In this document: positions 6,336 through 12,919 of the stretch, in pieces | Layout of the letters: each line of letters begins with the position of its first letter | Position numbering within the stretch: position 1 is the first letter of the stretch | IMG/VR virus record: IMGVR_UViG_3300010885_016855 | Coordinates: 1 to 24,625 of that record | DNA: 24,625 bases | Direction: 5' to 3' (one strand) | Source of the DNA: a virus | Notes under the pieces: model-generated | The model's input: the letters and a program-made list of their open reading frames with translations, nothing else | What the model was told of the DNA's origin: nothing | Databases searched by the model: none | Program-made: the position numbers and the translations under genes

Positions 6336-7948
6336 GCGGTGAGTGCCTGTAGTTGTGCGTCCGAGAGACGGACAGGGTAGTAGCGGATAGAGCGGACATG
6401 GCCGTTAAGCTGAATGGTGGGGCCCCCAACATCTAAACGGGTTATTACTGTCGGGACTGTGCCGCTTGTGTCTGTTACAGCGGCGGCCCCGTTCGCTGAC
6501 AACGCAAAGTCATTGGTTTTGTACGCATACGCTACCTTTGCGGTTGTGTTCTGTGCATAGCTTCCGCCAGCGGCTGATGGTGCGGCTTGTTGGACGTTGC
6601 CATCGCGAGTTTCGCCAAACCAAAAGTTTGAGAACCTTCCTACGCGATGTGTGTTGTTGTTCGTTCCGTCATTCGCGCCGAGCGCGTTGAGGGTTTGGGC
6701 AAGAGTGGACGGCGCAACAGAGCTTCCTTCAAACACAAACGTCCCCTCACTCTGGTTGTACCAAGGTGCGAAGTTTGGTGCGACGATTCTGGTCTGGTCA
6801 GCCGCCCGTGTCACTTGGCTGGCGACTGTTGGTATATAGCTTGTGGCGAATGCTCCGGCTTCGAGTTGTGCGCCGTAGATGTCTACTTCATCGCCAGAAA
6901 TATCCAATACCACCGCGATACGAACAGTCGTGGTGCTTGGAATGCCCGTAACTGTGTATCGCACCCAAGATGACGTAACTGTAACAGGGATCAAGGGGCT
7001 TGCATCACCACAACGAAAACTGACCTGTCCAGTGCCGGTCCTGCGCCTAATCCACATGGACGCTGCATAGGTAATGCTTGCTGTGCTAGTTGGCGCTTCT
7101 TGGACTAACCCAAAAGCACTGGTCGCAGTAAGTGTAGTCGCCGAAGTGCCGCCAGCGGGGTCACTAATTCCTGTCGTAAGACTAGAGTTACTTTTATTCC
7201 AAATACCATTTGTAAAGTCGTTGCTGTACGTCAGCAAATTTACCCGCTGCTCTTCATTCAAGATGCCTTTCGGCTGGAGCGTGACGGGATCGTAATCAAA
7301 GCGTGGTGGGTACACGCCGCCGTTGTTGCGCGTGTATGTGGATGCCGTGGCGGCTGCTTCATACTGTGCGCCCCAAATAAAGATGCTGCCTGTACCATTA
7401 CCGTTGTATGTTGCGCCGCCATCGGCGTCCGCTATCCCGAATACGGTAGTAGAGGTGGTGTTGGCCACATTGACCGTGGCAACGCAACGGTACCAGCCAT
7501 TGCCAACGGACGTTATGCTGGCTGTGAGGTTGGTCTCAACCGTGCCAAGTGTACCCGTGCTTAGATTAAAGTAAGCATGGCGGAAATTGCCGCCGCTGTC
7601 GGTCAAACGAATGTAACCCCACGAACGTGTGTTAGCTTTGAAATATACGCTTGCGGTATGGGAAACGGCAGTGGTAGCGAAAGTGCGAGTAACACGGTGT
7701 GTTGATGCGGCTGTCGTATCTTCCGTTATGGTGTCAGCCGTAGAAGTGCCATCAGGTGCTACCGTTGTGTCCGCAGTGACCGTAGCCGCCGTCTTCGTCC
7801 AAGCAGCATTATCAAACTGCTGTGTCTGCGTCAGCAAGTTTACACTGGCTGGCGTTAATTGGATCAGGCCATTGCTACCAACAAACGTACCTGACGTTGT
7901 GCGCGTGAAGTCGAGAAGCTGGTCGAAGGTTTGACTAACTAAAGGCAT
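6332..7948 (-). CDS. Lectin-like fibre/spike protein with two carbohydrate-binding-like modules
   Basis: A 538-residue protein. Two related jelly-roll-type modules start with NLLTQTQQFDNAAW (37-50) and NLLTYSNDFTNGIW (237-250); each ends with an IWGAQ/IYGAQLE strand. Between them is PPRFDYDPVTLQPKG, a linker motif common in phage fibre and head-spike proteins. Residues from about 385 on (EGTFVFEGSS ... VGRFSNFWFGETRDG ... GHVRSIRYYPVRLSDAQLQ) resemble a concanavalin/LamG-like lectin fold. The inferred role is binding host surface glycans. GGAG sits seven bases before the ATG. Whether it decorates head or tail cannot be told from sequence. Confidence 0.78.
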   Translation of the reverse strand: MPLVSQTFDQLLDFTRTTSGTFVGSNGLIQLTPASVNLLTQTQQFDNAAWTKTAATVTADTTVAPDGTSTADTITEDTTAASTHRVTRTFATTAVSHTASVYFKANTRSWGYIRLTDSGGNFRHAYFNLSTGTLGTVETNLTASITSVGNGWYRCVATVNVANTTSTTVFGIADADGGATYNGNGTGSIFIWGAQYEAAATASTYTRNNGGVYPPRFDYDPVTLQPKGILNEEQRVNLLTYSNDFTNGIWNKSNSSLTTGISDPAGGTSATTLTATSAFGLVQEAPTSTASITYAASMWIRRRTGTGQVSFRCGDASPLIPVTVTSSWVRYTVTGIPSTTTVRIAVVLDISGDEVDIYGAQLEAGAFATSYIPTVASQVTRAADQTRIVAPNFAPWYNQSEGTFVFEGSSVAPSTLAQTLNALGANDGTNNNTHRVGRFSNFWFGETRDGNVQQAAPSAAGGSYAQNTTAKVAYAYKTNDFALSANGAAAVTDTSGTVPTVITRLDVGGPTIQLNGHVRSIRYYPVRLSDAQLQALTA

Positions 7949-7951
7949 CGG

Positions 7952-8227
7952 TTAACTCCAAACCCAGAAATTTGCAAAGGGCGGCGCTACTGGGTCAGTT
8001 TGGTATGCGCCATACGTCTGTTCAGTGAAATTAAGGTTTAAGGATTGGTTCGTCTCAAAGGCCGAGCCAACAAAATCCAAAATAAGTGTCGGTGACCCGT
8101 CCGTGGGCAAGCTGCCACCGAAACCGTCGATAAGACCCGACGCGCCGCCCCACAGGCCTGAGACGCCCTTGTACAGGCCGCTACCTACCGACAGCCCAGA
8201 TACACCGCTGTACAGGCCTACGGACAC
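7952..8227 (-). CDS. Gly-rich repeat protein preceding the lectin-like fibre
   Basis: A 91-residue protein initiated by GTG three bases after the upstream stop. Residues 3-35 are short repeats of the form GLYSGVSGL / GLYKGVSGLWGGASGL, followed by LILDFVGSAFETNQSLNLNF and a C-terminus ending FWVWS. The Gly/aromatic periodicity could form an extended or trimerising segment, possibly a connector to the fibre encoded next. I recall similar proteins before fibre genes in other phages but know no function. Confidence 0.7.
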   Translation of the reverse strand: MSVGLYSGVSGLSVGSGLYKGVSGLWGGASGLIDGFGGSLPTDGSPTLILDFVGSAFETNQSLNLNFTEQTYGAYQTDPVAPPFANFWVWS

Positions 8228-8230
8228 CGC

Positions 8231-8566
8231 TTAGGCCCTATTGTCGCCGGATTGGATAACCGTCAGCTTCGCCGAGCCGGTGCCACTGGCAAGCTGGAGG
8301 CGAAAGGCTGCGGGAATGTAGGCGTAGTTGCCCTGACGGTTGACGGTCTGCGAGACCATGTTGGTGTCAGGGTGGTTGAACCACACGATGGAGCCTGACG
8401 CCGTAGTGAACGGATCGTCGAGGGTCTGCTGGACAGTCCAGTTCGCGGTGCCGGTTACGGCTACCTGAAGCGAGACGTCGGGACGCCCGTGGATGTCAAG
8501 AGGAATGGGGTCGGTGTTCTTAGCGCCACCGCTGGCGTCGCTCAATGTTACAACAATCTGGCGCAT
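8231..8566 (-). CDS. Hypothetical virion protein (111 aa)
   Basis: A 111-residue protein of alternating strands (MRQIVVTLSDASGG, VSLQVAVTGTANWTVQQTL, FRLQLASGTGSAKLTVIQ), consistent with a small beta-sandwich. AAGGAA lies six bases before the ATG. A strong hairpin (8587-8608) separates it from the upstream gene. I do not recognise a named family; a capsid decoration or minor head protein is plausible from position after the major capsid gene. Confidence 0.68.
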   Translation of the reverse strand: MRQIVVTLSDASGGAKNTDPIPLDIHGRPDVSLQVAVTGTANWTVQQTLDDPFTTASGSIVWFNHPDTNMVSQTVNRQGNYAYIPAAFRLQLASGTGSAKLTVIQSGDNRA

Positions 8567-8586
8567 ATTCTGTTCCTTGATAATCA

Positions 8587-8608
8587 GGGGCCACCCGAGG
8601 GCGACCCC
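8587..8608 (-). terminator. Intergenic hairpin with CUCG loop, no U tract
   Basis: In the minus-strand transcript GGGGUCGCC pairs with GGUGGCCCC over nine base pairs, including two G-U pairs, closing a CUCG loop. The G-U pairs become mismatches on the plus strand, so the minus transcript is the likely functional form. No run of U follows. It lies between two virion genes and may be an attenuator, an mRNA 3'-end stabiliser or a processing site. Confidence 0.5.
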
Positions 8609-8631
8609 CTTTTATAACACAAGGCTAATGA

Positions 8632-9075
8632 TTAATCACTAGCTGTTGTTTGCACGTACTGGACCGTCACGCGGACCTGACCGGCAGTCGGCTGGCCGAC
8701 TGAAGTCACGGTGCCGAACAACGCAGTGTTGGTGCCGATGTTTGCCATCGCGGTACACTGCGCGGCATTGTGCGTGGTCGTATTACGGCCACCCGTCTTG
8801 GCGTTAACCGACGTGACGTACTGCGTTCCCGCAGCCGCCGAGCCGATGGTCAGCGTCGCCGAGGTGGCGCTGTTGTAGGCCGTAAGCACGTCAGCGTAGA
8901 TTTCAACAATCTGCGAACTTGCAGGGAGGTTGATCGACGTAGTTTGAACCAACGTGGCGTCGAAGGTGACCAAGAACGTCTGCGACAGCTTTACCTGTCC
9001 GATGTTCGGGCCGCCAGCGATACCGGCAGGTTTGTCGCCCGATTGAAGTGGGCCTGACCAAGTTGTCTGAGACAT
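8632..9075 (-). CDS. Virion structural protein, beta-rich (147 aa)
   Basis: A 147-residue protein beginning MSQTTWSGPLQSGDKPAG, followed by strands rich in Thr, Ala and Val (VKLSQTFLVTFDATLVQTTS, LTIGSAAAGTQYVTSV, GQVRVTVQYVQTT). The low charge and strand pattern suit a capsid-associated or decoration protein. It lies directly downstream of the major capsid gene with a good GAAGGAG site seven bases before ATG. No named family is recognised. Confidence 0.72.
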   Translation of the reverse strand: MSQTTWSGPLQSGDKPAGIAGGPNIGQVKLSQTFLVTFDATLVQTTSINLPASSQIVEIYADVLTAYNSATSATLTIGSAAAGTQYVTSVNAKTGGRNTTTHNAAQCTAMANIGTNTALFGTVTSVGQPTAGQVRVTVQYVQTTASD

Positions 9076-9099
9076 TTAATTTCTCCTTCAGAGAAGGGT

Positions 9100-9117
9100 G
9101 GGGAGCCGAAGCCCCCC
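9100..9117 (-). terminator. UUCG hairpin just after the major capsid gene
   Basis: In the minus transcript GGGGGGC and GCUCCCC pair over seven base pairs (one G-U) around a UUCG tetraloop, starting seven bases after the capsid stop. There is no U tract and the next gene's ribosome binding site follows shortly. It may partly terminate transcription or protect the abundant capsid message from 3' exonucleases. Confidence 0.55.
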
Positions 9118-9124
9118 AACCCAA

Positions 9125-10039
9125 TTAGATGCCCGGAGTACCGTACACGCCGCGTGGGTCGGTCCAGCCGAACGCATAACGCTCAGTGGCCTTGTAACGC
9201 ATGCTGTCGGTTTCGAAGTCACCTTCCATCGACTTCTCAAGGCCACGACGCATCGCGAGCTTGAGACCCTCTGGCGCATCGGTCTGCACCCACCATGCGG
9301 TGGTTGAAGTGATACGCGAAAGGTTTGCCTGACCGCCTTCCAAAAGCCCCATACTTTTCACAGGGTTAATATCATTATTTGCGGTGCCAGCACGAAGGAC
9401 GGACTTGAGCAAAACTTCGCCTTGGAAGACGTTGCTTGGCCCAAGAACCAACTTCTTAGGCGTCAAACGGATACGCTTGCCGTTGTTGTCAACAGCGTTG
9501 CGGATCTGCACCAGAAGCTGCTCAAGCGACGTCTGCGAAAGGTTCGCAGCAGTCGAAAGCTTGTTCGAGAAGGTGCCGTTTGCAATCGGGTGATTGGTTG
9601 CCACCAGCTCAACGCCGTCGCCGCCAGCATAAGCTGCTGTGAACGAACGGTTGAGGATGTTGGCACCAAGGGTTTCCTTGGTTTCAATCAGCGACTGTGC
9701 GAGGTGACGTGCATAGGTCTGGCCGATGCGGATGTGGTCACCATCTTCAACAAGAACCTTGGTCAGTGCGAACGCAAGACCGTAGACCTTGTACAGGTAG
9801 CGCTGAATGAACAGAACGCCGCCTGATTGATATGTGACCGGCATGCCGTCTGGCAATTCCGGTGCAGCGCCGAAGCCGTAAAGTACAGGCTCTTCGTGGT
9901 AGTTACGGGGAATGCCCTTAAACTCTTTGAAGACCTGTGCCCACTCGTCGGCACGTTGGTCATAGATGCCATTGAACTCTTCGTTCAGGATAGGCTCTAC
10001 GATTGAGCGGAAGTCAGTACTTCTCATTGGGGTAGCCAT
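9125..10039 (-). CDS. Major capsid protein (Mu gpT-like)
   Basis: A 304-residue protein with the best ribosome binding site of the arm (AAGGAGG, eight bases from ATG). The sequence pattern fits the Mu-like major head subunit gpT family of HK97-fold capsid proteins: an N-terminal helix (FRSIVEPILNEEFNGIYDQR), a long spine-type helix (YARHLAQSLIETKETLGANILNRSF split around 124-148), a G-rich loop with NHPIANGTFSN, LVLGPSNVFQGE in the P-domain, and a C-terminal FGWTDPRGVYGTPG. Size is near that of Mu gpT (about 300 residues). It lies downstream of the scaffold-like gene, as expected. No separate protease domain is seen. Confidence 0.85.
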   Translation of the reverse strand: MATPMRSTDFRSIVEPILNEEFNGIYDQRADEWAQVFKEFKGIPRNYHEEPVLYGFGAAPELPDGMPVTYQSGGVLFIQRYLYKVYGLAFALTKVLVEDGDHIRIGQTYARHLAQSLIETKETLGANILNRSFTAAYAGGDGVELVATNHPIANGTFSNKLSTAANLSQTSLEQLLVQIRNAVDNNGKRIRLTPKKLVLGPSNVFQGEVLLKSVLRAGTANNDINPVKSMGLLEGGQANLSRITSTTAWWVQTDAPEGLKLAMRRGLEKSMEGDFETDSMRYKATERYAFGWTDPRGVYGTPGI

Positions 10040-10052
10040 TGTTCAGCCCTCC

Positions 10053-10607
10053 TTAGTAAGCAGCGACGTTGGCAGTGTTCTGATGTTCAGAGATCTGAAC
10101 CAGAGCATTGACGTACGTGTCACCCCAATTGTTATCGGGGCCGGGGACGATACCAATCAGGCGGAGGCCTGCGTTGGCGGCGGCGGACGAGACGTTCAGC
10201 GACTGCGACGAAATGCCGGTAGTCGTGTTACCAGCAGCGGCCGAGAAGTCGTATTGCGAACCGATGTCGGTAATAGCCAAAGCAGCGTTGCTCTGGATCT
10301 GATACGTGATCGTCTGGTCAATCGTTACATAGGTAACGATTTCAGTAGCCACAGTGCCTGTGGTCCACTTGTTGGAGATACGGCGACGTCCGTCGCTGTC
10401 TGTCCACTCGACGCCTTGGAAGGTGCCAATAAACGCGTCACCAGCAGCGGCACGGACAATTGTGCCGTCCGTTGCGTCGATTTTGACGGGTTGGTTCTGA
10501 AATATATTCTGGGCATATCCCGAGGCACAAGTCATCGCGAACGGACGTACTACGCCCGACGGATGGTTGACAGGGATAAGGCCGTATGGAGATGCAGTAG
10601 ATGGCAT
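10053..10607 (-). CDS. Capsid-associated structural protein (putative)
   Basis: A 184-residue protein starting MPSTASPYGLIPVNHPSGVV, with repeated beta strands (GDAFIGTFQGVEWTDSDGRR, IVTYVTIDQTITYQIQSNA, GLRLIGIVPGPDN). AGGA lies close to the ATG, and the gene ends thirteen bases before the capsid gene. Proteins with this N-terminus recur next to gpT-like capsid genes in environmental phages. Its strand-rich character and position suggest a head decoration or capsid-stabilising protein; this is inference. Confidence 0.7.
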   Translation of the reverse strand: MPSTASPYGLIPVNHPSGVVRPFAMTCASGYAQNIFQNQPVKIDATDGTIVRAAAGDAFIGTFQGVEWTDSDGRRRISNKWTTGTVATEIVTYVTIDQTITYQIQSNAALAITDIGSQYDFSAAAGNTTTGISSQSLNVSSAAANAGLRLIGIVPGPDNNWGDTYVNALVQISEHQNTANVAAY

Positions 10608-10641
10608 GTCCTAATTCCTTATAATTGAGTTGCGGTTTGCC

Positions 10642-11184
10642 TCAACTGAATGATGTCAGCGTTGGCGCGTGTTGACGAAAATCGTCCATACCGTCCCCTT
10701 CAATTAACCGGCCGCCGGAACTTTCTGCCTGTGCGCGGATGCTATCCGCAACTTCAGCCAGTTTGTCCTCCTCACGCAACGGTGCATCGTAGTGAGCTTC
10801 CTTCATAAAGCGCTGGTACAGGCTTTCGGGCAGCTTAAATGCGAGCATCTCGTTGACCGCAATCATGCCGACATACTCGCCGGTTTTGACTGAGGCATGC
10901 TCCATTCCGGGGACTTCTTCTGCTTTGACCGGCTCGTAACCGAGCTGGATGCGGCGATGAATAGGATCTCGCGGATTGGTCGTGGTTAGCCAGCACACAT
11001 GATAGCCGGGGATTTCCGGTAGATCAGGAAGTGCGTCGTTAAACAATTGAGCCCGGAACATTTCCAGTCGATCGTCATCGCTTATTTCTCGTGACTGAGT
11101 GACCTGACGGTCTTCCATCCCACGTGAGCGCCGAGCAACATCGGGTTCCTTCTTCAAGCGGTCATCCATACGTTCATTTTCCAT
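10642..11184 (-). CDS. Conserved head-region protein (180 aa)
   Basis: A 180-residue protein. The N-terminal third is highly charged and probably helical (RLKKEPDVARRSRGMEDRQV). A conserved centre reads PGYHVCWLTTTNPRDPIHRR, then QLGYEPVKAEEVPGMEH and GEYVGMIAVNEMLAFKLPES. The C-terminal helix is acidic. I recall this centre from head-gene clusters of other phages, always between scaffold and capsid genes, but no function. AAGGAG lies nine bases before the ATG. A head-assembly or capsid-internal role is inferred from position. Confidence 0.72.
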   Translation of the reverse strand: MENERMDDRLKKEPDVARRSRGMEDRQVTQSREISDDDRLEMFRAQLFNDALPDLPEIPGYHVCWLTTTNPRDPIHRRIQLGYEPVKAEEVPGMEHASVKTGEYVGMIAVNEMLAFKLPESLYQRFMKEAHYDAPLREEDKLAEVADSIRAQAESSGGRLIEGDGMDDFRQHAPTLTSFS

Positions 11185-11199
11185 GTTGGCATACTCCTT

Positions 11200-12117
11200 T
11201 TAGTTAGCCGAACCATTTTTATCGTAAGCCTGATACGCTTTAAGCATTCGGGTCCGCGCAGCGGGGTCATCCCAAACACCTGCTTCGATCATAGCAGCTT
11301 TTCTTTCGGGTGTCACATAAATTTCTTTACGTGTCGAAGTTGGTGCGTGTTCACGGGTTCCACCCTGCGGTGGAGCCTTGCGACGGGGTGCGGCAGAGCC
11401 ACCATCATCAGCAACGCGTGCGGCCACGCGGCGCGTCAGTTCTTCCCAATATGAGCGGCTCGTCGGGTCGTAACCCTGCGCCGTCATGCTTGCGTCGATT
11501 GCGTTCACCACCGCGCTGTCATCATCACCACCGCGCGGGTTGTACCACTCGTTGGCCTGCATCCACTCTTGCGCGTAATTTACTACACGTGGATCGGCTT
11601 GCGGCTGGGACGCCTGTTCACGTACCTGCGCCACCTGTTGCTTGTTGTACTGCAACTGCTGTGCGCGGGACATGGCCTCGTCGCGGATGCGCATGGCTGC
11701 CACAACGTCGTCGCCGTTACCGGCTTCGGTTGCGCGGGCCATGATGCTCTCGGCCTGACGGATCTCGCTCAGTGTCTGTTGGAGACGCTGATCGATGCCC
11801 TGCTCATTCGTCTGGAGCGTGTGCCCCTCGATGGCCGAGACGCGACGCATAAGCTCCGCGTTGGTGTGGCGAAGCATGTCCAGCTCGCGCTGGGCGTTCT
11901 CCTTGGCGCGCTTCTGGACCTCGCGACGCTTCAAACGACGCTTGCGGCTCTGGTTAGAGACCTCGTCCTCGTGGTCATCGTCGCTTTCGGCAAGACGCGC
12001 GTCGCCTTCGTCTTCATTATCCTCGTCATCGTCATCTTGTACAGGATCTTGTACAGGTTCTTCACCTTCGATGATGTCGAACTCTTCGTCATTCTCGGTA
12101 ATAGTGTTGTCAGTCAT
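11200..12117 (-). CDS. Putative scaffolding protein
   Basis: A 305-residue protein with a very acidic N-terminus (residues 8-55, long Asp/Glu runs), a basic patch (SRKRRLKRREVQKRAKEN, about 56-73), a long predicted coiled coil through about residue 170 (EIRQAESIMARATEAGN, QQLQYNKQQVAQVREQ), and a C-terminal helical part (PERKAAMIEAGVWDDP). This layout, with charged and helical parts, low aromatic content and a position between portal and capsid genes, is typical of scaffolding proteins that guide procapsid assembly. No protease motif is visible. AAGGAG lies six bases upstream of ATG. The call rests on architecture and synteny. Confidence 0.72.
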   Translation of the reverse strand: MTDNTITENDEEFDIIEGEEPVQDPVQDDDDEDNEDEGDARLAESDDDHEDEVSNQSRKRRLKRREVQKRAKENAQRELDMLRHTNAELMRRVSAIEGHTLQTNEQGIDQRLQQTLSEIRQAESIMARATEAGNGDDVVAAMRIRDEAMSRAQQLQYNKQQVAQVREQASQPQADPRVVNYAQEWMQANEWYNPRGGDDDSAVVNAIDASMTAQGYDPTSRSYWEELTRRVAARVADDGGSAAPRRKAPPQGGTREHAPTSTRKEIYVTPERKAAMIEAGVWDDPAARTRMLKAYQAYDKNGSAN

Positions 12118-12142
12118 GACCGGCTCCTTTCAGCCTTATCGA

Positions 12143-12568
12143 TTACAGGAAGGCCTTGATCGCAAGCGGATCGCCTGTGACCTTGCCGACCAAATCGAGG
12201 TCGTTGAAGATAACCACGATGGCTTCGTCACCATCGGGCGTTTTTACCGACCAACGGTCGCCGCCGTAACGAGGGACGCGGACGAAGTCACCGACTTCGC
12301 ACCACGAGCCTTCTGGCCACGGTTCCATTGTGTTGCGGTTCTTGAACGCGAGGCTGCCGACGTTAATGACCTTGGCGACCTGCGTGTTGTAGTGTTCGGT
12401 TTCCCGAATGTCGGAGGTCAGGATGATCCCGCCCTTCGTCTTAGCTTTGGGTGTACGGATCTGGCACAGCACGCGGCTGCCAAACGGATGCACACCCGCA
12501 TCGCACTGAGGGAAAGCCTCGTTGAGGCTGTCGTATCCAAAGTCGATCTTGTTTGCGATTTCTTGCAT
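12143..12568 (-). CDS. GroES-like co-chaperonin
   Basis: A 141-residue protein with the GroES beta-barrel pattern: PFGSRVLCQI (28-37), a mobile-loop-like segment KAKTKGGIILTSDIRETEHY (41-60) whose hydrophobic IIL (48-50) corresponds to the GroEL-contacting IVL of GroES, QVAKVINVG (63-71), VGDFVRVPRYGG (92-103) and EAIVVIFNDLDLVGKV (115-130). It is longer than bacterial GroES (about 97 residues), with extra N-terminal residues 1-27 and a longer roof loop (72-91). Known phage co-chaperonins such as T4 gp31 pair with host GroEL to fold the capsid protein. The position between portal and scaffold genes suggests the same here. AGGAG sits five bases before the ATG. Confidence 0.85.
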   Translation of the reverse strand: MQEIANKIDFGYDSLNEAFPQCDAGVHPFGSRVLCQIRTPKAKTKGGIILTSDIRETEHYNTQVAKVINVGSLAFKNRNTMEPWPEGSWCEVGDFVRVPRYGGDRWSVKTPDGDEAIVVIFNDLDLVGKVTGDPLAIKAFL

Positions 12569-12580
12569 ATTGGCTCCTAA

Positions 12581-12775
12581 TTACAAATCAAAGCCCTTGC
12601 GCTCGTGTTCGGCGACCATGTTGATGATGGTCTCCTTGGCGAGTGCAAGGCCCGCATACATGCCGACGACCCGACCGTAGTCGAAGCCCTCATGCCCTGC
12701 GGGTCGCTCCAACGCTTCTTTCGCAAGCTCGGCTTGCGCTGTCTCCAAGCGTTGGAGAAACATCTCGATCCTCAC
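12581..12775 (-). CDS. Hypothetical protein (64 aa)
   Basis: A 64-residue mostly helical protein starting at a GTG that overlaps the upstream stop (GTGA). An ATG four codons in is the alternative. Residues 6-25 (FLQRLETAQAELAKEALE) look like a short coiled coil, and a second helix (GMYAGLALAKETIINMVAEH) follows. It precedes the co-chaperonin gene by twelve bases. No family recognised; an assembly cofactor is only a positional guess. Confidence 0.65.
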   Translation of the reverse strand: MRIEMFLQRLETAQAELAKEALERPAGHEGFDYGRVVGMYAGLALAKETIINMVAEHERKGFDL

Positions 12776-12903
12776 GCTGGGATCTTTTTTCCGTCAACCT
12801 TGGGCATTTCGCCCATGGCCATTTTCTTGTGCTGGCGGATAGCGTCACCGGCCAGCTTGGTTACCTTGCCGCTCGGTGCGGCGCTCTTTGCGTTTTCTGC
12901 CAT
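12772..12903 (-). CDS. Small basic protein after the portal gene (43 aa)
   Basis: A 43-residue Lys/Ala-rich product: MAENAKSAAPSGKVTKLAGD, then AIRQHKKMAMGEMPKVDGKK. AGGAG lies six bases before the ATG, and the stop is shared with the next gene's GTG, which supports real translation. The gene is only sixteen bases downstream of the portal stop. No recognised domain. Confidence 0.65.
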   Translation of the reverse strand: MAENAKSAAPSGKVTKLAGDAIRQHKKMAMGEMPKVDGKKIPA

Positions 12904-12919
12904 GATATTCTCCTTATGG

